The translations under genes were made by a program, and so were the position numbers. From assembly GCF_904849725.1 (NCBI RefSeq), contig NC_058518.1, positions 390,401,581-390,465,580 of the forward strand: 64,000 nt of DNA. The letters run 5' to 3'. The notes beneath the pieces are model-generated. The model was given only the letters and a program-made list of their open reading frames with translations. It searched no databases and was not told where the DNA came from. Origin of the DNA: Hordeum vulgare subsp. vulgare (taxonomy: Eukaryota; Streptophyta; Magnoliopsida; Poales; Poaceae). Positions 54,296 to 64,000 of this stretch are shown piece by piece; the first letter of the stretch is position 1, and every line of letters starts with the position of its first letter.

Positions 54296-57200
54296 ACTCC
54301 CCCAAGCTTAAAGCCTTGCTTGTCCTCAAGCAATTCAGTTGACAAACTGAAAGAGACAAAAGAAAAACTTTTACGAACTCGGTTTGATCTTGTTGTTGCA
54401 ACTATGTCTAACTCATATCCAGAATTTCAGCAAGATCATAAGCTAACCACATAAGAAAATGACATCTAGGTCTCACGGTAAACTCATATCTATGGCATAA
54501 TCAACTAGCGAGAAATAATAATGAGTTTCAAACGTCAACACTTCAATCAAAACAATCATGAAGTAGTACGAGCAGATGGTATCTTGCTAGCTCTTTCTGA
54601 GACCGCTAAACATAAATGCAGAGCACCTTCAAAGACCAAGGGTTGACTAAACATTGTAATTCGTGGCAAAGAAGATCCAGTCACAGTCATACTCAACATC
54701 AGTCAAAAGCAAAGCATAAAAATGACAGAGGTGCTCTCTAACTGGTGCTTTTATAAGAAGAGGATGACTTAACAGGAACATAAATAGACAGGCCCTTTGC
54801 AGAGGGAAGCATTGATTTGCAGAGGTGCCAAAGCTCAAGCTTTGAAAACAGAGATAAATAATTTTGGGTGGCATGCTTTCATTGTCAACGCAATGACTAA
54901 GAGTTTTCACCATCTTCCACGCTACACATGCTATAGGCGGCTCCCAAACAGAAAAGTAAAGTTTTGTCTCCCCCACCACCGATCAATCACACTCCACGAC
55001 TAGCCGAATACTCGGGTGCCGTCCATACCGACATCAATCCAGGGGGAGTTTTGTTTGTAATTATCTTTTCGATTTGAGCATGGAACTGGGCATTCCAATT
55101 ACCGGCCCCTTTCTCGTGAATGATAGTGAATAAACACATATCGAGGATAATACGCCTAGCATGGAAGATACGCATAGCCCCCCGTCACCACATGAGCGGT
55201 TCGGGCATGCAAAACAGATTATTTCTTGAAGGTTTAGAGACTGGCACATGCAAATTTACTTGGAACGGCAGGTTGATACCGCATATAGGTAGGTATGGTG
55301 GACTCATATGGAACAACTTTGGGTTTATGGAAGTGGATGCACAAGTAGTATTACCGCTTAGTACAAGTGAAGGCTAGCAAAAGACTGGGAAGCGACCAAC
55401 TAGAGAGTGACAACAGTCATCAAAATGCATTGAGATTAACCAACATCGAGTGCAAGCACGAGTAGGACATAAATCACCATGAACATGAATATCATAGAGG
55501 CTATGTTGATTTTGTTTCAACTGCATGCGTGAACATGCGCCAAGTCAAGCCACTTGAATCATTCAAAGGAGGATACCATCCTATCATACTACATCATAAT
55601 CATCTCAAGATTCATGTTGGCATCCAAGACAAATCATTGTAAGCTCCTAGCGAATTAAGCATGGCATCAAAAACTATGATCTCTAAGTTGTCATTGCAAA
55701 CATGTTTCTCTCACAACAAAGCTGCACTAGAAACGATGAGCTAGTCATATTTACAAAAGCAAAATAGTTCGAGTTCATACCAGCTTTTCCAGGCTCAGTC
55801 ACTTCATCATATATCGCCATTATTGCCTTTAACTTGCACGACCGAATGATGTGAACAATAATAAGAGTGCTCTTGCATTGACTAAGCTGGAATCTGCAGG
55901 CAAACACAAAGGAGAAGACAAAGTAATATGGCTCTTTGACAGATAAACAGATATGCATGCGAGAGCCACTAAACATTGTAACCATGGTCTTCTACCTTGA
56001 CCCAAAGAAAAAAAGAAAACTATTTACATGGAAAGCTCCCAACAAGCAAAAGAAGAACGAGAAATATTTTTGGGTTTTCTCAAACTAGACAAACACACGA
56101 AAAGAAAAAGAGAAAACTAAATACACTAGCAAGGATGATATAGTGGCAAAGTGTGAACACCGACTATCAAAGTGAAAGTGTGAGCAAGAATATAAAGTCG
56201 GTGAGAAACACGTACTCCTCCAAGCTTAGGATTTTGCCCTAAGTTGGTCTACTCCCATGGAGGGAAATAACCGTCTCCGGGGTACTCCGGAGTGTACTGA
56301 GGGTGCCACTTTTGTGTGAGCTCCTTTGGCTCCCACTGATAAACTGGCGTCTGGTAGCTCGGGCACGGGCACCTGTGGTTGGGCTATGCCCCAAAATGGA
56401 GATTGAACAAAGAAGGAGCAGGCAAAGTAATAGTCTCACGAGTACCCTGACTAAATACCAAGTTATAAATCATCCTTCTATTTATATCTCTATCAAGAAA
56501 GTCATGGCGAACCATGATATCATAATCTAGATATCTCTCAGGAAGAAGAATCTCTTCTTCCTCGTCCAGTCTAATGGGTATCTCAAAATGTCTGACAAGA
56601 CGGGTAGCATAGATACCTCCATAGACAACGCCTTTAGAACCGTTCGTGTTCAACCGTTGAGCTACTATAGTGCCCAAGCTATAAGTTTTATCATTATAAT
56701 GGGCTTCGTGCAAAATCGCAAGATCTGGGGAGCTAAGGGGCCAGCTTTCCCACGGCCAATCAAACATTTTCCCACGAATAAGGAGAAGTACCGAAGCACA
56801 GGAAAATGTATGCTAGCAGCTCTAGCGCAAGACACTCCTCTCTCCTCTCCTAGAGCAATAGTACCTATGAAAGCCTCTAAGTCCCGTGGACGAGGTTCAT
56901 GAATATCCCCAACATAAGGTAATTTTCAAACATTGCAAAAATCCTGAAGGGACATGAGCTGGGGGATATCATATAATTTGAACTCAACCATAGGACGATT
57001 CTTCCTTGGATAGAAATTAAAGTTTTGCACGAAAATATTAGTGAGGAGGAGGTATTGCAGAGACTTATCTTCAACGAAGGTGGTAAGGCCTGCGTTCTCC
57101 ACCAAGTAGTAAAAGTCCTCATAAAGTCCGGCAGCACGTAAAAACACATCGCTTGGCCACTCGCACACTCGAACTTCTGCAACTCGCGGGACCGGATACT

Positions 57201-57520
57201 TGGGTTTCTTCTTCTCACTTCAATCATCCTTGGGGTCACGGCTTGATGAGCCTCTTAAGGACCTCCTCATCTTTTCCCTTTTCTATCTCTGAAAATTTCT
57301 GAGGTTTTTAGTGACTCTAAGGAAAAGTAAACAAGGCCCAACGAAACTCGTAGCAACTACTCCCACAAGTGCCTAGAGGCCATATCACGCATCAAAACTA
57401 CTTGGGACCAGCTAAAATTAGCATGCAAAGCTCAAGAATAGGGTCACCAAGGCAGCAAAAATACGTGATGTATAAGGCACTAGAGCAAAAACTAATTGGA
57501 CCAATGGAGGAGTCACTTAC
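54296..57520 (-). mobile_element. Internal region of B copy 3 (3' half)
   Basis: PPT at 54296, a 3' non-coding region collinear with copy 2 (54296-56380) and the third ORF. It is then cut at 57521 by the C element within the leader of that ORF (same place as about 43220 in copy 2). 54296-56380 has no believable coding frame. The rest of copy 3 should lie right of the window. Confidence 0.8.
56383..57270 (-). pseudogene. Third ORF of B copy 3, broken
   Basis: ATG is at 57268-57270 (MRRSLRGSSSRDPKDD, then a TGA). The same frame goes on with EWPSDVFLRAAGLYEDFYYL, DKSLQYLLLTNIFVQNFNFY and PQLMSLQDFCNV, with a TGA near 56924, then ASIHFPVLRYFSLFVGKCLI. After a frameshift near 56735 it reads SLGTIVAQRLNTNGSKGVVY, GGIYATRLVRHFEIPI and ILLPERYLDYDIMVRHDFLD. 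It ends near 56383. It has the same layout as 42183-42994 (IHFP-L-YFSLF-GKC, GGIYATR) but is clearly diverged from it, so more than one B subfamily is present. Confidence 0.7.
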
Positions 57521-59039
57521 TGATGACCCACAAGTATAGGGGATCAATGTAGTCCTTTCGAGAAGTAAGAGTGTCGAACCCAACGAGGAGGAGAAGGCTC
57601 TGATAAACGGATTTCAGCAAGGTATTAACTGCAAGCACTGAAAGTAGCGGTAACAAGTGATTGTGTAGCGAGGTGAAACGTAGCAAGCAAAGAGTAACAA
57701 GTAACAAGTAGTAGCAACGGTGCAGCAAGTGGCCCAATCCCTTTTGTAGCAAGGGACAAGCCTGAACATAGTCTTATAGGAGGAAAAACGCTCCCGAGGA
57801 CACACGGGAATTTCTGTCATGCTAGTTTCATCATGTTCATATGATTCACGTTCGTTACTTTGATAGTTTGATATGTGGGTTGACCGGCGCTTGGGTACTG
57901 CCCTTACTTTTACAATCATCCCACTTATGATTAATCTCTCTCGCAAGCATCTGCAACTACAAAAGAAGAATTAAGACAAAGTCTAACCATAGCATTAAAC
58001 TAGTGGATCCAAATCAGCCCCTCACAAAGCAACGCATAGACTGGGGTTTAAGCTTCTGTTAGTCCAGCAACCCATCATCTACTTAATACTTCCCAATGCC
58101 TTCCTCTAGGCCCAAATATGGTGAAGTGTTATGTAGTCAACGTTCACATAACACCACTGGAGGAAAAACAACATACATCATATCAAAATACCGAACGAAT
58201 ATCAAATTCACATGACTATTATCAGCATGACTTATCCCATGTCCTCAGGAACAAAAGTAACTACTCACAAGACATAATCATAATCATGAATAGAGGTGTA
58301 ATGAATAGCATCAAGGATCTGAACATAAACTCTTCCACCAAGTAGTCCAACTAGCATCAACTACAAAGAGTAATCAACACTACTAGCAACCTTACAAGTA
58401 CCAATCGGAGTCACGAGACGAAGATTGGTTACAAGAGATGAACTAGGGATTGGAGAGGAGATGGTGCTGATGAAGATGTTGATGAAGATGCCTCCCCTCG
58501 GACGAGGGGAGTGTTGGTGATGGCGATGGCGACGATTTCCCCCTCCGGGAGGGAAGTTTCCCCGACAGGATCGTCCTGCCGGAGCTCTAGATTGGATCTG
58601 AGTTCTGCCTCGTGGCGGCGGCAAAACCACGTAAAATCTCCCTATTGATTTTTTCCAGACCAGGACGCTTCGTATAGCAAAAGAGGGGGGCTAGTGGGCC
58701 TTCACGCAGCCCACAAGCTTGCCCACCGCCACCAGGGGTGGTGGCGGAGTGGGGGCTTGTGGGGCCCTGGTGGCCCCCCTCCAGTAGTTCTTTCGCCCAG
58801 TATTTTTAATATATTCCAAAAAAAATCCACGTAAAGTTTCAGGGCATTTGGAGATGTTCAGAATAGTGGACTAGGATTTGCTCATTTTCCAGTCCAGAAT
58901 TCCAGCTGCCTGAATTCTCCCTCTTCAAATAAACCTTGCAAAATAAGAGAGAAAATGCATAAATATGGTACCACAAGTAATAACAGCCCAAGAAGCAATA
59001 AAAATCAACATGAAAGCATGATGCAAAATGGACGTATCA
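57521..59039 (-). repeat. 3' LTR of the C element
   Basis: The LTR is 1519 bp, from tgatgacccacaag to gacgtatca. The TATA-like TATACG is at 58672-58677 (minus). The hairpin at 58711-58762 (ccacaagcttgcccaccgcc paired with a cggagtgggggcttgtgg arm) is upstream of it in reading direction. Confidence 0.9.
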
Positions 59040-60572
59040 ACTCCCCCAAGCTTAGACCTCGCTTGCCCTCAAGCGAAAACCAAGTTCCATAAACATGTAC
59101 ACATGTTGAGGGACGAAGGTGTCGATAAAACATAATATGGACATGAGGGCATCATGATCACACATAGAACAACAATATATCATAAAGATTCTTATGGGCA
59201 AGTAACAATTCCTTCACAAAGGAAAGCATGAAGCAAAAACCTTACCGAGAAGTAACCAACAATAGTCCATAGTCATTGAAGCAATTGCAATTTATCACAA
59301 CATCAGAAAGAGTCAAATAAGAGCTTGTAAGGCAAAACCACATACTCAATCATCTCTTTTGTTTTCCACAATTGTTATAACTCACATGGTATTCATGGTG
59401 TCAAAGTTTCAGCTGGACACAAAGGAAGATAGGGTCTTATAGTTTTGCCTCCCAACGATTTACCTCAAGGGTAAAGTCAACAATAAAAAAGCATGAGTAC
59501 TCAACTCCAAGTTGATATATGAATATAGATCTTTCCCAAGCATGTGACGGTAGCCAAGACGAAGGCAAAAAGGGAATTGGTGATGATCACCATGACTCTT
59601 ACAAGGGTAAAAAGTAAAGGCACAAGATAGGCCCTTCGCAGAGGGAAGCAGAGGTTGTCATGCGCTTTTGAGGTTTGGATGCGTGTCCTCTTAGTGCAGA
59701 GGAATGTCACTTTATATTGCCTCCTGTGATAAAGAAGTTTATTATGCAGTTTGTCGCTTTTATGTCTTCCTCACCACAGGTTCGTACAAAGCTTATTTTC
59801 CACACACTAATAGATCATACATATTAGAGAGAAATTTTTATTGCTTGCACCGATGACAACTTACTTGAAGGATCTTATTCAATCCATAGGTAGCTATGGT
59901 GGACTTTGATGGCAAAACTGGTTGGAGGTTTATGGATGCACAAGTAGTATCTCTACTTGGTGCGGGGGTTTTGGCTAATATGAGGTGGAAGCAATCGTCA
60001 CATGCTAAGGGATCTCTAATCATATAACATTGTTTGGAACCAAGCAAACACAATTCATTATGTTGTCTTCCTTGTCCAACATCTACTCCTAGGCATCTAA
60101 TAGTTTGGTGAGTGCTCACAATTGTAAAAAATGTCTAAGATGATATAATATATGTGAACCTCTCTTCCTTTATTACTTCTTATTAATTGCAACAATGACT
60201 GAGGTCTATGTTGATTTATTCTCAACAAGGTTCAATCATCATACATGTCATAAGTGAAGTTATCACTTTCCATAAGATCGTCTCATGATCTTTCATGCTA
60301 TCGTTCTTTTCATACTTTTGATCATGGCACAAAGCAAAGCCCTTGACTAATATACTCTTTATTATAAAGCTCGTAAGCTCGAATACATCGGGGAGAGACA
60401 AAAGAAAAAGACTCAAACTAAAAACTAAAGACTTATTCCTCTAAGAGAAGAAATAAAAACTGAAAAGGAAAGAACTAAAACAAAGTTAAAAGCAAAATAT
60501 ATAAAGGTGATACGATACCAGGGCAACTCCCCCAAGCTTGGCAGATGCCAAGGGGATTGCCCATACCAATGC
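59040..60572 (-). other. 3' non-coding region of the C element
   Basis: The PPT (minus aagcttgggggagt) touches the LTR. There is no believable ORF. Two blocks shared with the B elements lie at 59626-59650 and about 59875-59960, in the same order as in B. Confidence 0.65.
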
Positions 60573-60986
60573 TTAGTTGTCTTCCTTTGGTTGTGATGGT
60601 GGTGTTGTTGGGGCAGTCTTGAGCTTGTCTAATTTCCACTTGAGCAAAAAGTTCTGCTCCCTTAGATCGTCATTTTCCTCCTCAAGTTTCAAAACTCTAT
60701 GGCAAAGCTCCTGCTTACTCTCCTGCAAGAAACGAGAAGGGATAAACAAGGTCTTAGGCTTCTTCCTATGGTCAGGGAGGCTTGACTTCTTGAACTCCAC
60801 ATGGGTGTTTGCAGGTTGAGGTAGAGGAGCCTCCTCTTCATCGGAACTCGTTTTCTCCTTCCCTTTGGGCTCATAGTCCTCTTCCTCATCAGTGGTCCAG
60901 CCATATGGTTCCAAGTCCCCATTAATCCTAGAGTTAGCATGATCATCGGCCACATAGATCTCTTCTTCTGAATCTTGAGAAGACAT
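60573..60986 (-). CDS. Small acidic coiled-coil protein in the env position of the C element
   Basis: ATG is at 60984-60986 (MSSQDSEEEIYVADDHANSR). It has 137 codons and no stops. The N-terminal half is strongly acidic (EEDYEPKGKEKTSSDEEEAP), and a basic linker follows (DHRKKPKTLFIPSRFLQESK). Residues ~93-127 have leucine or valine spaced as in a coiled coil (LKLEEENDDLREQNFLLKWK), and the tail is Pro-rich. There is no signal peptide or membrane span, so it is not an envelope protein in the usual sense. A TCGCAG acceptor-like site lies 15 bases upstream of the ATG. It is not recognised as any named family. The open frame next to a decayed pol suggests constraint or youth. Confidence 0.6.
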   Translation of the reverse strand: MSSQDSEEEIYVADDHANSRINGDLEPYGWTTDEEEDYEPKGKEKTSSDEEEAPLPQPANTHVEFKKSSLPDHRKKPKTLFIPSRFLQESKQELCHRVLKLEEENDDLREQNFLLKWKLDKLKTAPTTPPSQPKEDN

Positions 60987-61064
60987 CTTGACCTAAATCT
61001 GCGACAGAAAACAAGCTCGAAATGAAAACAGAGGAAAACTACATGAAACGGAGATCAAAACCTT

Positions 61065-61300
61065 CGGGCAACTATATATTGATTTTTTCTAGGCCAGAAG
61101 GAGTCCTCCGCAAGAAAACGGAGTTTGGGAGGCACACGAGGTGCCCACAAGCTTGCCCACCGCCACCAGGGGGGTGGTGGCGGAGTGGGCCCTTGTGGCT
61201 TCCTTGTTTGCTCTCCGGACTGCTTTTTATTTTCCTAATTTTCCAAAAATTCCAAAACTGAGGAAATTTCCTATTGGAAAAGTATCGGAGTCCAATTTCT
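61065..61300 (-). promoter_or_regulatory. LTR-like internal promoter module upstream of the small ORF
   Basis: The hairpin at 61145-61198 is nearly the same as the LTR hairpin at 58711-58762. In reading direction it is followed by CTAGAAAAAATCAAT (LTR: CTGGAAAAAATCAAT, 58660-58643) and a TATATA at 61074-61079. The ATG is about 90 bp further on. The module overlaps the 3' end of pol by about 30 bp. Confidence 0.55.
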
Positions 61301-64000
61301 TGCCGAAACAGATACATCTTCGTTTTCAAGGTTTGAAGCAGGCTGATAAACATCCCTTATGTACTCCTCTGGAGTTATGACATTGATGATATTGGTCTCA
61401 ACATTTATGGGAGTACGAGAGATGTAATGCTTGATTCTTTGCCCATTTACCACTCTAGGAAAATTTCCTTCCGTGTTATTGATTTTGATGGCACCGGAAC
61501 GATATACTTCCTCGACAACATAGGGACCTTCCCATTTAGAGAGAAGCTTGCCTGCAAAGAATCTCAAACGAGAATTGTATAACAAGACATAATCACCTAC
61601 ATTGAACTATCGTTTCTGTATTCGTTTGTCGTGCCATCTCTTAACCTTTTCCTTGAACAACCTGGCATTCTCATATGCATGTGCTCTCTATTCATCTAAC
61701 GAGCTGATATCAAACAACCGCTTCTCACCGGCAAGTTTGAAATCAAAGTTGAGCTCTTTGATTGCCCAATAAGATTTGTGTTCTAGCTCAAGAGGTAAAT
61801 GGCAGGCCTTATCGTAAACCATTTTATACGGTGACATGCCCACGTGATTCTTATAAGCAGTCCTATAAGCCCATAGTGCATCGTCAAGTTTGCTTGACCA
61901 GTTCTTTCGAGATCTATTGACGGTCTTTTGTAGGATCAACTTGATCTCCCTATTACTCATCTCAACTTGACCACTGGACTGAGGATGATAAGGAGATGCA
62001 ACTCTATGGTTGACATCATACTTAGCTAGCATCTTGCGAAAAACACCATGAATGAAGTGTGAACCGCCATCAGTCATCAAGTATCTAGGGACTCCAAATC
62101 TTGGGAATATGACTTCTTTAAGCATCTTAATAGAGGTGTGGTGATCAACATTTTTAGTGGGGATAGCTTCTACCCACTTAGTAACGTAATCCAGATCAAC
62201 TAAGATGTGAGTGTACCCATTGGAACTCGGGAAGGGTCCCATATAATCAAAACCCCAGACATCAAATGGTTCAATGACAAGTGAATAGTTCATAGGCATC
62301 TCTTGACGCTTACTGATGTTCCCTATCCTTTGGCATTTGTCACAAGACAAGACAAACTTACGGGCATCCTTGAAGAGAGTGGGCCAATAGAAATCTGATT
62401 GCAATACCTTGTGGGCAGTTCTATCTCCAGCATGGTGTCCTCCGTAGGCTTCGGAATGACACTTCTGCAGGATCTGTCCCTGTTCATGTTCAGGCACACA
62501 ACATCTAATAACACCATCTACTCCTTCCTTATAAAGGTGAGGATCATCCCAAAAGTAGTGTCTCGAATCAAAGAAGAATTTCTTCTTTTGTTGATAGGTG
62601 AAACTGGGTGGTATGTATTTGGCTACGATATAGTTTGCATAATCGGCATACCACGGTGCACTAAGTGAAGTGCGGATGACATTTAATTCCTAATCACGAA
62701 AGTTGTCATCAATAGGTAGTGGGTCATCAAGGACATTCTCTAGCCTAGACAAGTTATCTGCTACAGGGTTATTAACACCTTTTCGGTCAATGACGTGCAA
62801 ATCAAATTCCTGTAGCAGGAGAACCCATCTGATCAGCCTAGGCTTAGCGTCCTTCTTCTGCATAAGGTACTTAATAGCAGCATGATCAGAGTGAATAGTG
62901 ACTATGGAGTCAACTATGTAAGATCTGAACTTTTCACATGCAAACACGACTGCTAAAAATTCCTTCTCCGTAGTGGCATAGTTTCTTTGGGCATTGTCTA
63001 GAGTTTTACTAGCGTAGTGAATGACATTCAACTTCTTGTCAACTCTTTGTCCTAGAACAGCACCAACACCATAATCACTAGCATCGCACATGATTTCAAA
63101 GGGCAAGTTCCAGTCAGGTGGTTGAACAATAGGTGCGGTTATCAAAGCCTTCTTAAGTATTTCAAAGGCTTCCTCACAATCCTCATCAAAAACAAAAGGA
63201 ACATCCTTCTCCAAGAGGTTGGTAAGAGGCCTAGAAATCTTAGAGAAGTCTTTAAAGAACCTTCTATAGAAACCAGCATGACCTAAGAAACTTCGTATAC
63301 CTCTGATATCTGTGGGGCAAGGCATTTTCTCAATTGCATCAACCTTAGCCTTATCAACTTCAATGCCTCTTTCAGAGATTTTGTGTCCTAAGACGATACC
63401 TTCATTGACCATAAAGTGGCACTTCTCCCAATTCAAGATGAGGTTGGTTTCTTCGCATCTCTGTAAGACTCGATCAAGGTTGCTGAGGCAATTATCAAAA
63501 GAAGACCCATAAACGGAGAAGTCATCCATGAAAACCTCGACAATCTTTTCACAAAAGTCAGAGAATGTAGCCATCATACATCTTTGGAAGGTGGCAGGTG
63601 CATTACATAAGCCAAAAGGCATACGTCTATAGGAAAAGGTACCAAAAGGGCAGGTGAAAGTGGTTTTCTCTTGATCAGATTGTGCAACAGGTATTTGCGA
63701 GAAACCTGAATAATCGTCTAGAAAGCAGAAGTGTGTGTGTTTTGATAGCCTTTCTAGCATTTGGTCGATGAACGCTAAAGGATAATGATCTTTACTGCTT
63801 GCCTTGTTCAGTTTCCGGAAGTCTATCACCATTCTATAGTCGGTAAAAATCCTTTGTGGGATTAGTTCATCCTTATCATTAGGAACAACGGTGATACCTC
63901 CCTTCTTAGGTACACAATGTACTGGACTTACCCAATCACTATAAGCAACACGATAAATGATTCCGGCTTCCAAAAGCTTTAAAATTTCTTTTCTAACGAC
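61271..64000 (-). pseudogene. Type C pol: reverse transcriptase, RNase H, integrase; three TAG codons, no frameshift
   Basis: One frame runs from the window edge to the stop at 61271. [39 protein letters not shown] (first catalytic Asp), [26 protein letters not shown] (the catalytic pair) and [12 protein letters not shown]. RNase [34 protein letters not shown] and [12 protein letters not shown]. Integrase: zinc site (H...H, then CDKC), [21 protein letters not shown] and GQVEMSNRE (Asp, Asp, Glu present), then GKLLSKWEGPYVVEEVYRSG in the C-terminal part. TAG codons lie at 62690-62692 (between RNase H and integrase), 61688-61690 and 61607-61609. Gag and protease lie outside the window. All catalytic residues are kept. 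Confidence 0.92.

Larger units (their letters stand above)
57521..64000 (-). mobile_element. Type C Athila-like element (3' LTR to RT), runs off the right edge
   Basis: The orientation is minus. The 3' LTR is 57521-59039, PPT 59040-59053, 3' non-coding region to 60572, a small third ORF 60573-60986, an internal promoter-like module (about 61065-61300) and pol from 61271 to beyond 64000. The left flank is cttac; the second copy should follow the 5' LTR outside the window. It is inserted in B copy 3. It is the only element here with RT, RNase H and integrase. Confidence 0.9.

Noticed and set aside
61271..64000. Possible integrated pararetrovirus pol
   Set aside because: RT and RNase H are followed by an integrase with a zinc site and Asp-Asp-Glu, and the element has LTR, PPT and Athila-like layout. 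No movement or coat protein motifs are present.

Overview
This window is plant nuclear DNA from a Triticeae grass (wheat, Aegilops, barley or rye group). The main reason is LTR sequence of the Angela/BARE-1/WIS Copia group: one whole solo copy at 28152-29953 and one LTR end at 1-95. Several other Gypsy LTR types that I recognise from Triticeae repeats are also present. I find no ordinary host gene, no rRNA or tRNA gene and no CRISPR array. Almost every base belongs to nested, mostly decayed LTR retrotransposons. Family names are from memory. The structural calls (LTR ends, target-site duplications (TSDs), primer-binding sites (PBS), polypurine tracts (PPT), reading frames) were read from the sequence.

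For clarity I use letters for LTR types. A = LTR starting tgatacgtctccaacg (Sabrina-like). B = LTR ending ...acttgtgggttatca. C = LTR ending ...acttgtgggtcatca and starting tgatacgtccattttg. D = a short-LTR Gypsy with a Tat-like gag/protease. A, B and C are Athila-like Gypsy elements with related ends and tRNA-type PBS.

Layout. 1-95: end of an Angela LTR. 96-16393: a 5'-truncated Tat-lineage Gypsy element in + orientation, with a protease remnant, a spliced antisense gene (3892-7370, minus) and a 3' LTR starting at 7820. A solo C LTR (1789-3320, TSD ccctg) and a full-length 8.1-kb A element (8254-16354, TSD ggacc) are nested in it. 16394-18197: unassigned. 18198-24020: B element copy 1 (+), truncated. 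24025-30353: D element (minus), holding a solo A LTR (TSD cggat) and a solo Angela LTR (TSD cagaa). 30354-35934: Copia pol fragment (minus) interrupted by a 4.2-kb non-coding TG...CA element. 35935-47974: a composite made of a C LTR, a partial B internal region, a shared B LTR, a complete B internal region and a second B LTR. 47975-51477: LTR and protease scraps, a solo B-like LTR in a GA tract, and about 1.4 kb of possibly low-copy DNA with a MITE and a short coding fragment. 51478-57520: B element copy 3 with a head-to-head LTR inside its 3' LTR. 57521-64000: a C element whose pol gene (RT, RNase H, integrase) runs off the right edge.

How the parts relate. A and B carry gag and protease but no reverse transcriptase or integrase. 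The C element is the only one here with pol, in a single frame broken only by three TAG codons. It is therefore a plausible type of helper for the others. The most interesting signals are not genes. (i) In B and C, a copy of the LTR promoter region (GC hairpin plus flanks) lies inside the element, just upstream of the third ORF. (ii) A stem-loop-like non-coding block is shared by the 3' regions of A, B and C. (iii) The LTRs of the A element are extended by about 56 bp and carry a second PBS-like sequence.
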